64,000 nt of DNA from Bradyrhizobium yuanmingense (GTDB taxonomy: Bacteria > Pseudomonadota > Alphaproteobacteria > Rhizobiales > Xanthobacteraceae): the NCBI RefSeq assembly GCF_900094575.1, contig NZ_FMAE01000008.1, positions 248,001 to 312,000 on the forward strand. Reading direction: 5' to 3'. Shown one piece after another: positions 1 to 7,306 of this stretch. Position numbers and translations under genes: made by a program. The notes below the pieces were generated by a model that was given only the letters and a program-made list of their open reading frames with translations, ran no database searches and was not told the DNA's origin. Each line of letters begins with the position of its first letter. Position 1 is the first letter of the stretch.

Positions 1-357
1 CTCGATCGAGATGCCTTCGGGCCCGCGGATGAAGCAGATGCGTACGCCGGGACGAATGGTCGTCGGCTCGCGCGTGAACGTGACACCCTTGGCCTTGATC
101 TCGGCGGCGACCGCGTCGATGTCCTTCACCGTCAAGCCGAAATGGTCGAGGCCCTGATGCGGGTGCGGAGGTGGCGGGCTGACGGCGCTGTCGCCCTCGA
201 GTGGCGCGATGAAGATCCTGGCTCCGCCGAGGTTCACGTCGATTCGTCCCGGCGCGCGCACGATCTCGCCACCAAGGATGTCCTGCAGCCAGGCCGCGGT
301 GGCCTCCGGATCGGGGCTGCGCAGATGGACGTGATCCCAAGCGACGGCGAACGGCAT
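1..357 (-). CDS. VOC (glyoxalase-fold) family protein, partial
   Basis: The gene begins at ATG 357 and runs off the left edge, so only the first 119 codons are visible. The N-terminus contains DHVHLRSPDPEA, typical of the first metal-binding beta strand of the vicinal-oxygen-chelate fold, followed by an LGG turn, the second motif HQGLDHFGLTVKD and, near the edge, IRGPEGISIE, where the last Glu is the usual metal ligand. Together these fit a single-domain glyoxalase/dioxygenase-like metalloprotein of about 120-150 residues. The substrate cannot be told from sequence. The family call is firm; the function is unknown. Confidence 0.8.
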   Translation of the reverse strand, partial: MPFAVAWDHVHLRSPDPEATAAWLQDILGGEIVRAPGRIDVNLGGARIFIAPLEGDSAVSPPPPHPHQGLDHFGLTVKDIDAVAAEIKAKGVTFTREPTTIRPGVRICFIRGPEGISIE

Positions 358-538
358 TTCATAATCTCCCAACGGGTCTTTTCGATGCTATGGCGCATGC
401 TAGCAGTATCGCCGGTGGCCACCACCGCCGTTGCCGACTCGCATGACGTTGGGGGAACCTTAGTTCGTCGCCCGAATTAAGGTAAGCTGTGACTAAATCC
501 ATCTTCGATGGTGCTGCGGTCGCGATCGGTGTGCAACC

Positions 539-1111
539 ATGAATGCGAGGCTCGACCGACTCGGATTGGGGCGCTTGGCCGGCACCGGCGAACGACTGGC
601 GCGGGCGGTGACGATTGCGAGCGTCTCATTTGGCCGAAGCCTTCTATGGCTGCTGGCGGCAATCATCGTCGGTTGCGGCATTTGGATGCTGCTACCTCTC
701 TCCAAGGGCAACAGTGCTGAGCCGGTGAGGCCTGAGCTGGCGGCTGTTGAAGCGCCTCCCTCCGGCGATGCGTCCAAAGTAGCCTCGCCAGTGTCCGAAG
801 CTCAGGTGCCGGCGACAGCAGAACTTGGTCGTCTCAGGATTTCATCACAGACCTGGCGTCGCGGCGGCCTCGGCTCCAAAGCCCTGGTGACGTTCACGCT
901 GCGAAACGACAACGACTATGCCGTAAAGGATGTCGAGATCGTCTGCGCCTTCACGCGGCGCGATGGAAGTCATCTGACCGACCGCAGCCGCGTGCTGGCG
1001 GATCCGGTCAGCATGAAGAGCCGCAAGACCTTTGTGCGTATCCCGATCGGCTTCGTTAACGTGAATGCCGATCAGGCAAAATGTTCCCCGGTTGCAGCAC
1101 GCCGTGCTTGA
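539..1111 (+). CDS. Hypothetical single-pass membrane protein
   Basis: A 190-residue protein I do not recognise. Residues about 35-55 (LLWLLAAIIVGCGIWMLLPL) form one strong transmembrane segment, followed by a Pro/Ala/Ser-rich linker (about 60-100) and a compact C-terminal domain (about 103-185). That domain has alternating hydrophobic strands such as ALVTFTLRNDNDYAVKDVEI, similar in pattern to small immunoglobulin-like FxLYD domains that place a beta sandwich in the periplasm. Topology suggests an inner-membrane anchored periplasmic domain. It stands alone on this strand ahead of another membrane-anchored hypothetical at 1273. Function unknown. Confidence 0.6.
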   Translation: MNARLDRLGLGRLAGTGERLARAVTIASVSFGRSLLWLLAAIIVGCGIWMLLPLSKGNSAEPVRPELAAVEAPPSGDASKVASPVSEAQVPATAELGRLRISSQTWRRGGLGSKALVTFTLRNDNDYAVKDVEIVCAFTRRDGSHLTDRSRVLADPVSMKSRKTFVRIPIGFVNVNADQAKCSPVAARRA

Positions 1112-1272
1112 AGGCGACTTGTCCCGGTAGCTGAAAAGTTACCTTCTGCGGTCCTTGGCCGAAAACTATGCATCACCATTTGAACCGAACGGCTGGGCCA
1201 GGAACCAATTGGAAGATCGCCTGTTGAGGCGAGCAGAGCCCACGCGGGGATGCGGGGGGCGGAGCGCGGCCA

Positions 1273-1791
1273 ATGCCCATCTTTAGGTATTTCATCTTTG
1301 TCGGTGGAGCTTTGCTCACACTGCTGTTCGCGGCGGATTTCGTTTTCCCGGCGGCGCCCGTAGCGCAGGCCGTCGCGACCGCAAGCAACGACCAGCCGCT
1401 GATCCGAATCCGGTCCGACCGCCATCTGCCTGAGCGCGTCGTCCTCGACACCAGCCAGCCGACGATTGTCGCACCCGCGGTTCAGACTGCCGCAGTTGCG
1501 GCTCCCCAGCCACCGGTACAGGAGAGCCTGTCGCCGGCTTTGGCCGAGATGTCTGCCAAGACGCGGGTGCGCGAGACCTTCGCCCAGTTCACGCCAGAGC
1601 CGAGGGCCGGGACCGCCGCAGCGAGGAAGTCCGACGCGGGCCAGCCCCAGACGTTCCAGGCCCAAGCGTCTCCTGTCCAGGCTCAGCCCAAGCGTAAGAT
1701 CGTCAGGACGCAACCGGCGCATCAGCCGGGCCGCCCCATGATGCTGGTCGCTCAGCAGCCGCATTTCGGCCTCTTCAACACGACCTGGTAA
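1273..1791 (+). CDS. Hypothetical exported or membrane-anchored protein
   Basis: A 172-residue protein with a hydrophobic N-terminus (residues 1-33, FIFVGGALLTLLFAADFVF) ending near APVAQA, which could be a signal peptide or an anchor. The rest is low-complexity Ala/Pro/Gln-rich sequence with few hydrophobic stretches, ending in a basic region. No domain is recognisable. The ATG at 1273 follows a GC-rich leader without a strong Shine-Dalgarno sequence. It probably belongs to the lineage-restricted envelope proteins common in Bradyrhizobium; that is inference. Confidence 0.55.
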   Translation: MPIFRYFIFVGGALLTLLFAADFVFPAAPVAQAVATASNDQPLIRIRSDRHLPERVVLDTSQPTIVAPAVQTAAVAAPQPPVQESLSPALAEMSAKTRVRETFAQFTPEPRAGTAAARKSDAGQPQTFQAQASPVQAQPKRKIVRTQPAHQPGRPMMLVAQQPHFGLFNTTW

Positions 1792-1940
1792 CAGCGCCTT
1801 CGGCTGCCTCGATCGAGGTGGGAAGGGCTTTTTATTGGCCGGCCTCTCTGCTAATTCGAACCAATCCGACCGCCGTCGGGTGTACTGGCTCCTCGCCAGT
1901 GCCGGCCGGCGGATCTCGGTGGCCCGCTACTCGGGCCAGG

Positions 1941-2017
1941 GCGCTCGTAGCTCAGCTGGATAGAGCATCGGATTTCGATTCCGAGGGTCGGAGGTTCGAA
2001 TCCTTCCGAGCGCGCCA
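1941..2017 (+). tRNA. tRNA-Arg (anticodon TCG)
   Basis: A full cloverleaf can be drawn. The acceptor stem gcgctcg (1941-1947) pairs with cgagcgc (2007-2013), followed by discriminator G and an encoded CCA (2015-2017). The D arm contains agctcagctggatagagc, the anticodon loop is tttcgat with anticodon TCG, and the T arm contains ggttcgaatcc. Length is 77 nt. Confidence 0.95.
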
Positions 2018-2090
2018 GTCCTCTTTGTTCCATATATGTTCTAAAGCGGCGAGGATGCCGGGTCACCGCCGCGAGGGCCTGCGGCGTCCA

Positions 2091-3053
2091 TCAGCCTGCC
2101 GGGACACCGCTTTGCCGGCCGCGTGCCAGCGTGTCGGAGGGCGCCTCGTGGAAGATCGCGCGGTAGGCTGCGGCAAATTCGCCGAGATGATGGAAGCCTT
2201 GGGCACGTGCGCAGGTGGCCACGGTGACGCCACCCTTGAGGAGGCGGGCGCGGGTCGCCCACAGCCTCTTCAGGCGAATGTACTGGTGCAGGCTCATGCC
2301 CCGCACCTTGCTGACGGCGCCGCCGAGCGTACGGATCGAGACGTCGAACTCGCGGGCGAGATCGGCTGTATAGATCGGCGCGGTCGGATAGGTAGCGACG
2401 TAGTCGTCGATGCGCTGCACGAGCTTGATCGCCCGCTCGCTGTGGACCGAGGTGCTCCGATCCGACGTCGAATCGATTCGAAACAAATCGTCGAGCGCGA
2501 GCAGCAGGCCTTCCTGCAGATGGGCCGCAACCTCGGTCGTCTCGAACAGGTCTGGCTGCACTGACGCGGTGCGCAGGATGTCGAGCAGGAGCTGTCGGGT
2601 GTGGAGCAGGGCGGGCCGGTTCGCGACATGGGCGCGCAAATGGTCGGCGCGGTCGAACCAGCCCCGGTCTCTCAGCTCGGGGGAGAAGATGATCATGGCG
2701 TGATGATTGGTCCGGGGCTCGACGAAATGGCACTCATCGTTGCCGTGGAGGGCAGCGAAGAAGCGGGCGTCGAGATCCACACCTTTGAAGTTGACCTGAA
2801 GATCGTCGCTCATCGACAGGATCACCATCCCGCCCGGCATGCGATAGGCGGTGTCTAGGATCCGCGCGAACGATCTCATCACGATGATGCGGCACGCCGG
2901 CAGGGAGACGATGGCTCGGGCCGCCGCGAAGTTCGGGATGTCGAGCGGAATGCTCCTCGCATCCTCCATCGTCTCAATCGGCCGAAACGCATCGACATCG
3001 GAGAAGCCGATCAGTTGAAGGGCAGAGGAGGGAGCGAGGTCGTCGAACAACAT
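2091..3053 (-). CDS. AraC family transcriptional regulator
   Basis: The C-terminal third holds the two helix-turn-helix motifs of AraC/XylS proteins: the first around YTADLAREFDVSIRTL, then LHQYIRLKRLWATRARLL, and the second helix pair around GVTVATCARAQGFHHLGEFA. The N-terminal ~220 residues form a sensor domain of the type seen in AraC proteins with ligand-binding cupin-like regions, but no ligand can be named. I chose ATG 3053 (320 residues). A TTG 33 bases upstream (3086) would add 11 residues; neither start has a good Shine-Dalgarno. A perfect FixK/FNR-type box lies about 230 bases upstream. It lies just downstream of tRNA-Arg. Confidence 0.85.
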   Translation of the reverse strand: MLFDDLAPSSALQLIGFSDVDAFRPIETMEDARSIPLDIPNFAAARAIVSLPACRIIVMRSFARILDTAYRMPGGMVILSMSDDLQVNFKGVDLDARFFAALHGNDECHFVEPRTNHHAMIIFSPELRDRGWFDRADHLRAHVANRPALLHTRQLLLDILRTASVQPDLFETTEVAAHLQEGLLLALDDLFRIDSTSDRSTSVHSERAIKLVQRIDDYVATYPTAPIYTADLAREFDVSIRTLGGAVSKVRGMSLHQYIRLKRLWATRARLLKGGVTVATCARAQGFHHLGEFAAAYRAIFHEAPSDTLARGRQSGVPAG

Positions 3054-3282
3054 GATTCTGGCCGGCCGCTGAAATGAGACAATCAAAGGAACATCGCTGC
3101 ATCATCAATGGCGAAGCATCGAGTTTCAGTAAACCGAATTTCAGGGCCGTAGTATTGCGGACATCATGCCATGAGGTACGTTGGCTCATCGCCGTTCCTC
3201 AACGCTCTGCACCTTCATGTTGACAGCACCGAAACACGATCGGTTAAATCGTCATAAGTGACCTTTTCGGCTGATCTCATCT

Positions 3283-3296
3283 TTGATCTAGATCAA
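3283..3296. promoter_or_regulatory. FixK/FNR-type box (TTGATCTAGATCAA)
   Basis: A perfect 14-bp palindrome, TTGA-N6-TCAA, matching the published FNR/FixK2 consensus. It lies between the AraC gene (start 3053, reading away on the minus strand) and the end of the minus-strand gene at 3379. The only gene it could drive nearby is the AraC gene, at a long distance of about 230 bases, or an unannotated transcript. Confidence 0.55.
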
Positions 3297-3351
3297 ACAT
3301 GAACGGCTTGGGGCCAGTGATCCACTGCGCAAGACATGATCTCGCAAAAGC

Positions 3352-3373
3352 GAAGGGGCCCGAAGGCCCCTTC
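3352..3373 (-). terminator. Rho-independent terminator of the 3379-3663 gene
   Basis: A perfect 9-bp stem, gaaggggcc / ggccccttc, with a 4-nt loop lies just past the stop codon at 3379. Read on the minus strand it is followed by cgctttt, a short T tract. Confidence 0.7.
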
Positions 3374-3378
3374 AAACG

Positions 3379-3663
3379 TCACCAGCGGCGATAGCCGTAG
3401 TACCCATAATGGCGCGGCCCGTAATAGCGCGGCGGCCCATAGTACCGCGGGCCGTAATAATATGGCCGCGGCCTGTAGTAGTAGCCATAATAGTTCGGCC
3501 GCCACCAGCACCGTCCCCAGGCGTCGCAGACCATGCGGACCTGCTCGACGCCGGAGACCTGCGGTGTCGCAGGTGCAGGCGCGATGGGCATGGCGGATGC
3601 CGTCGACGATGCAACGAGGGCGCCGAACAGGAACGCGGCCAATCGGCCAGTCGTGAGGTTCAT
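3379..3663 (-). CDS. Small exported Tyr/Gly/Arg-rich protein
   Basis: A 94-residue protein with a signal peptide (LAAFLFGALVASSTASA, residues about 8-24) and a mature part that ends in a run of Tyr, Gly, Pro and Arg (repeats of YYGPR/YYGP). A conserved-looking VCDAWGRCWWRPN block with two Cys precedes the Tyr-rich tail. Proteins of this type are common in Bradyrhizobium and related genera and are probably periplasmic or surface-associated; their function is unknown. ATG 3663 is preceded by a ggaag Shine-Dalgarno. Confidence 0.75.
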   Translation of the reverse strand: MNLTTGRLAAFLFGALVASSTASAMPIAPAPATPQVSGVEQVRMVCDAWGRCWWRPNYYGYYYRPRPYYYGPRYYGPPRYYGPRHYGYYGYRRW

Positions 3664-3819
3664 GATGTCTTCCTTCGCTTACGCGATGCAGGATATCGAG
3701 GTTGTTCTGATCAAATTGTGGCCGAACCGAAATGTAATACAGATGAACAGGCGAGCTGACCCTTACGTCACGGCTCGGCAGCGGGCCGTAGGCCGGGCAG
3801 GCCGTGTCGTGACTTGAGC

Positions 3820-3833
3820 TTGATCGTGCGCAA
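3820..3833. promoter_or_regulatory. Candidate FixK2 box upstream of the DUF3775 gene
   Basis: TTGATCGTGCGCAA matches the relaxed FixK2 consensus TTG(A/C)-N6-(T/G)CAA. It is centred about 84 bases upstream of ATG 3911, a plausible distance for an activator site with a short leader. The match is to a short degenerate motif and could be chance. Confidence 0.35.
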
Positions 3834-3910
3834 TTCGCAAGTTTGCCTTGGCTCTTACTGTCGCCGTCATGGCAGCGGCGTGGTGCCTGCTGCCGGGCAA
3901 GGTGAGCTGA

Positions 3911-4321
3911 ATGCGAGTCATTCCAGATCTGTCGATCTCGCCGGAGAAGGTGTTCTTCGTCATCTCGAAATCGCGCCGGTCCGACAGCGAAGCGGGAGGG
4001 GGTGGCGTCATCCTGGACTTCGGCGACGACGACATGAGCTACGGCCGCGGTGGGCGCGGCGAAAGCACCGACCGTGCCGAGCTCGCGGGCTTCATCCGCG
4101 CTCTCAATGTTGACGAGCAGATCGATCTCGTGGCGCTGACCTGGCTTGGCCGCGGCGACGGTGATCTCTCCGATTGGCGTCAACTGCGCGCCCAGGCCGC
4201 CCAGGCGCACAACCAGCGTACCGCCTCATACCTGATCGGTACGCCAATGCTCGCCGACTATCTGGAGGAGGCGATGACGCAATTCGGCAAGTCCTTCGAG
4301 GAATTCGAAGAACAGCTCTGA
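3911..4321 (+). CDS. DUF3775 domain-containing protein
   Basis: A 136-residue cytoplasmic protein. The N-terminal part (LSISPEKVFFVISKSRR) and the central WLGRGDGDLSDWRQL block followed by TASYLIGTPMLADYLEEAM match my memory of DUF3775, a short alphaproteobacterial family of unknown function. ATG 3911 is preceded by aaggtgagctga. It lies 38 bases ahead of the host-attachment gene at 4360 on the same strand and likely shares its transcript, possibly under the FixK-like site at 3820. Confidence 0.75.
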   Translation: MRVIPDLSISPEKVFFVISKSRRSDSEAGGGGVILDFGDDDMSYGRGGRGESTDRAELAGFIRALNVDEQIDLVALTWLGRGDGDLSDWRQLRAQAAQAHNQRTASYLIGTPMLADYLEEAMTQFGKSFEEFEEQL

Positions 4322-4359
4322 TGCCGGATGCGGCGTCTGCAAGTGAAGGAGAAGTTGCG

Positions 4360-4821
4360 ATGGACAAGATGAGAATGGACAAGGGTGACTGGCTGGTCGT
4401 GTGCGACGGGCGCAAGGCGCTCATTCTGGAAAACCTCGGCGACGAGATGTTTCCGAACCTCCACACCAGGGAGGTGCACGAGCAGCCCAATCCCGCGACC
4501 GCCGCTCAGGGGGCCGACGCGCCGGGCCGGTTACATGGCGCAGCCGGCAGCGCACGCAGCTCGGTCGAGCAGACCGATTGGCACGACGAGGCCGAGCGCG
4601 CCTTTCTGCGGAGCCTGGCCGGCCGGCTCGATGCCGCCGTCAGCTCCGGTGAGACGACGGCCCTGACCATGGTGGCCTCGCCACGTGCGCTCGGCATGAT
4701 CCGCGCCGACTATTCGGACGGGCTGCGCAAGGCGCTTCAGGGGGAGGTCGGCAAGGACCTCGTCAAGCTGCCGATCTACGAGATCGAGAAGCAATTGCTG
4801 CGGTCGGGCGCCGCCAAATAG
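4360..4821 (+). CDS. Host attachment family protein (baeRF-like)
   Basis: A 153-residue protein. The N-terminal DWLVVCDGRKALILEN segment and the C-terminal region ALTMVASPRALGMIRADYS followed by EVGKDLVKLPIYEIEKQL are characteristic of the 'host attachment' family, named after an Agrobacterium attachment locus and later grouped with the release-factor-1-like baeRF fold. The true molecular role is not established. ATG 4360 is preceded by gaaggag (4344-4350). The gene follows DUF3775 by 38 bases; that pairing suggests an operon. Confidence 0.8.
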   Translation: MDKMRMDKGDWLVVCDGRKALILENLGDEMFPNLHTREVHEQPNPATAAQGADAPGRLHGAAGSARSSVEQTDWHDEAERAFLRSLAGRLDAAVSSGETTALTMVASPRALGMIRADYSDGLRKALQGEVGKDLVKLPIYEIEKQLLRSGAAK

Positions 4822-4845
4822 ATGAGTCGCAGCGGCCGCGGCGCC

Positions 4846-5109
4846 TCAGTAGCAGGGGTGCCGCCGGCCGTCCTGACCAATATAAGCGGCCGCGCTGCGG
4901 TAGCAGTGGTTGGTCGCCGGGCCGTCATAGTAGGCGAAGGTGCCGGGGCTGATACCCGGGCCGTAATTGTGCAGGTAGCTGATCGGGTAGGGCAGCGGGT
5001 TGGCGTAGGAGCGGTGGTACCGGTGGCGGCCGTTCGCCTCCGCGAGGGCGGGGGCCAGGACCGCAGCCGTCAGGGCCGCAACCGCGGCGACACGCGTCAA
5101 CTTGCTCAT
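4846..5109 (-). CDS. Small exported protein, unknown
   Basis: An 87-residue protein with a clear signal peptide (VAAVAALTAAVLAPALAEA). The mature part of about 62 residues is rich in Tyr, His, Gly and Pro and ends in two Cys (NHCYRSAAAY and HPCY). No domain is recognised. ATG 5109 was chosen because it gives the signal peptide at the N-terminus; the open frame extends much further upstream but without supporting features. Convergent with the host-attachment gene, whose stop is 24 bases away. Confidence 0.65.
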   Translation of the reverse strand: MSKLTRVAAVAALTAAVLAPALAEANGRHRYHRSYANPLPYPISYLHNYGPGISPGTFAYYDGPATNHCYRSAAAYIGQDGRRHPCY

Positions 5110-5406
5110 CTCGATTCTCCGGAACCCGCTCGAATGGGTCAGCTTGTTATAGCAATTTCGAGCGGCCAAGCATCGCTCCGGAGGCCAGAAATCAAGGCCA
5201 ATCCCGCAGATTTCCGGGTGGGTGTGACAGAATTGCCGGACATGCGGCCAAAGCTGCCCATTTTTGGCCTTTTCGGGATGCTTAACGAATTCCCCACACA
5301 AGTATGACCAAAGACTATTCGGTTCAGATTCTTCCGCCGGCCCGGGGGGCATTTGCCGGCCCCTCGAGTCCGGTACATTCCTGAAGGCCTTCGCCGTCAT
5401 CTCGCC

Positions 5407-5853
5407 ATGCGCATCACGCTTCCGAGTCTGCTGTTGCTCTGCCTCGCCGCCGCCACGCCCGCGCGCGCCGAGCTGCACATCACGCGCGACCACGGCGGCT
5501 ATGTCGAGGAGTACAAGGCCAAGTACAAGCGGGTGCGCGAAAAGGGCGAGCGGGTCATCATCGACGGCATCTGCAATTCGGCCTGCACGCTCGTGCTCGG
5601 CATCGTGCCGATGAACAAGATCTGCGTGACGCCGCGCGCGAGCCTCGGCTTCCACCAGGCCTATTACGACAAGGCGTTCACCTTCGGCATCAAGGTCACC
5701 AGCGCTGAGGGTACCTCCGATCTCATGTCCTACTACCCCGACACGGTGAAGGACTGGATTCGCCGCAATGGCGGGCTCACCACGGACATGAAGAAGATCA
5801 AGAACGGGGTCGAGCTCTGGAAGATCGTCAATCCCTGCCCGGACGAATGGTGA
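5407..5853 (+). CDS. Exported protein with ClpP/crotonase-like serine motif
   Basis: A 148-residue protein with a signal peptide (LPSLLLLCLAAATPARA). The mature part carries IIDGICNSACTLVLG followed by RASLGFHQAYY. A Ser within a small-residue turn after a beta strand, plus a downstream His in a GFH motif, is the pattern of periplasmic ClpP-like proteins (COG3904 type). The nearby stretch MSYYPDTVKDWIRRNGG fits the following helix. Whether it is an active peptidase is unknown. ATG 5407 gives the signal peptide; an upstream in-frame start at 5353 would precede it by 18 residues. Confidence 0.65.
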   Translation: MRITLPSLLLLCLAAATPARAELHITRDHGGYVEEYKAKYKRVREKGERVIIDGICNSACTLVLGIVPMNKICVTPRASLGFHQAYYDKAFTFGIKVTSAEGTSDLMSYYPDTVKDWIRRNGGLTTDMKKIKNGVELWKIVNPCPDEW

Positions 5854-5952
5854 GCGGCTGAGACGGACCGCGATCCTCCGTCGCAGCGCAGCATATCGTC
5901 ACCACGAAATTCGCATTGCCGCATGGCCGAGGGTCGGGCAATGAGGGCGGCA

Positions 5953-6825
5953 ATGAATCATAATCAAGAAGCCCTGGCCGCCCGCGCCGCGCCGATCCTG
6001 TTCGTGCTGCTCTGGAGCACCGGATTCATCGGCACCAAATACGTCGTCAACAATGCCGATCCCTTGACCTATCTCGCCATCCGCATGGCGATCGTGGTCG
6101 GGCTGATGGCAATCATCGCAGGAATCGCTCGGCCGAAATGGCCTGATAGCGCCGGCATCGCGCACAGCGCGGTCGCCGGCATCCTCGTCCACGGCTTCTA
6201 TCTCGGCGGCACCGCGATCGCGATCGCGCATTCGATTCCGGCCGGCCTTTCCGCGCTGATTCCGGGCCTGCAGCCGATCCTGACCTCGACCATCGCCAAT
6301 CGCTGGCTGGGCGAACGGGTCACGCCACTGCAATGGGCCGGGCTCTTGCTCGGCCTCGGTGGGGTGGTGCTGATCCTGCACAACCGCCCGATGACCGGCG
6401 AAGCCGGACTCGGCTGGCTCGCCTCGGTGGTCTCGCTGGTCAGCATCACGCTCGGCACGCTCTATCAGCGCCGCTATTGCAATCACATCGACTGGCGCGC
6501 CGGCAATCTCGTGCAGTACGTGGCGGTCACCATCTTCTTCGCGGTCGGCGCCTTCCTGTTCGAGGATCGCGTGGTGCACTGGACGCGGGAGTTTGTGCTT
6601 GCGCTCGCCTGGCTCGCGGTCGCGCTCTCGATCGGATCGATCGGGCTGTTGTACTGGCTGATCCGCCACGCCGCGGCGACCTCGGTCGCGAGCCTGTTCT
6701 ATTTGGTTCCGGCCGTCACGGCCCTGATGGCCTATCTGCTGTTCGGAGAAAAGCTGGATGCGATTGCCATTGCTGGCATGGCGCTCTGCGCCGCGGCGGT
6801 CTTCGTCGTCAATCGGCGGTCCTGA
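5953..6825 (+). CDS. DMT (EamA) family transporter
   Basis: About 290 residues with around ten hydrophobic segments in two EamA repeats. The first starts at PILFVLLWSTGFIGTKY, the characteristic beginning of EamA proteins, and the second around SLVSITLGTLYQRRY. A conserved Pro-rich P(G)LQPILT is present after the first repeat's fourth helix. The family exports metabolites or amino acids across the inner membrane; the substrate is not predictable. Three in-frame ATGs (5923, 5941, 5953) exist; 5953 has gaggg five bases upstream and leaves the hydrophobic core intact. Confidence 0.85.
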   Translation: MNHNQEALAARAAPILFVLLWSTGFIGTKYVVNNADPLTYLAIRMAIVVGLMAIIAGIARPKWPDSAGIAHSAVAGILVHGFYLGGTAIAIAHSIPAGLSALIPGLQPILTSTIANRWLGERVTPLQWAGLLLGLGGVVLILHNRPMTGEAGLGWLASVVSLVSITLGTLYQRRYCNHIDWRAGNLVQYVAVTIFFAVGAFLFEDRVVHWTREFVLALAWLAVALSIGSIGLLYWLIRHAAATSVASLFYLVPAVTALMAYLLFGEKLDAIAIAGMALCAAAVFVVNRRS

Positions 6826-6903
6826 CGGCGTGCACAGCCGCGATCCTGAGAGCAAGCGTCATCCGGGCCGGCGCGCAGCCAAGCGGCGAGGATAGGCGCG
6901 CGC

Positions 6904-6932
6904 CGTCTCCGGGCGCGCCCGCACCCGGAGAC
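6904..6932. terminator. Stem-loop between convergent genes
   Basis: A perfect 10-bp stem, cgtctccggg / cccggagacg, with a 9-nt GC loop lies between the convergent DMT transporter and histone-like genes. No T tract follows on either strand, so it is a likely bidirectional or Rho-assisted transcript end. Confidence 0.45.
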
Positions 6933-6946
6933 GTCTTCCGGTGCGA

Positions 6947-7240
6947 TCAGCGCTTGGCCTTCTTGGCCTTCTTCTTCGACTTGCCGGCTTTCTTGGTCGC
7001 CTTTTTCGCAGACTTTTTCGCCGCCTTCTTGGACGACTTCTTTGCGGCCTTCTTCGTCGTCTTCTTCGCAGCCTTCTTGGCTTTCTTCTTGGCCGCCTTC
7101 TTCGGCGCTACTTTCTTCGCGACCTTCTTGGCGGCTTTCTTCACCTGCTTGACTGCGGTGACTGCCGCGTCCTTGGTCGTTTCCACGGCGCTGGTGATCG
7201 TCTCCATCGCCTGTTCGGTGATCGGCTTCTCGTCGTCCAT
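6947..7240 (-). CDS. Histone H1-like Lys/Ala-rich protein
   Basis: A 97-residue protein. The first ~30 residues are acidic and helical (MDDEKPITEQAMETITSAVE); from about residue 35 to the end it is almost only Lys and Ala in AAKK/KKAAKK repeats, matching the C-terminal tail of eukaryotic H1 and bacterial H1-like proteins. Such tails bind DNA without sequence preference and compact it. ATG 7240 is preceded by ggggacgat; a start at 7261 would add seven residues. The neighbouring photolyase on the same strand may be incidental. Repeats make copy-number variation between strains likely. Confidence 0.8.
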   Translation of the reverse strand: MDDEKPITEQAMETITSAVETTKDAAVTAVKQVKKAAKKVAKKVAPKKAAKKKAKKAAKKTTKKAAKKSSKKAAKKSAKKATKKAGKSKKKAKKAKR

Positions 7241-7306
7241 ATCGTCCCCCACGGTTTGCATGGAGCGATGACGATAGCGGGTTTCGAAATTGTGTCAAAG
7301 CGACGC

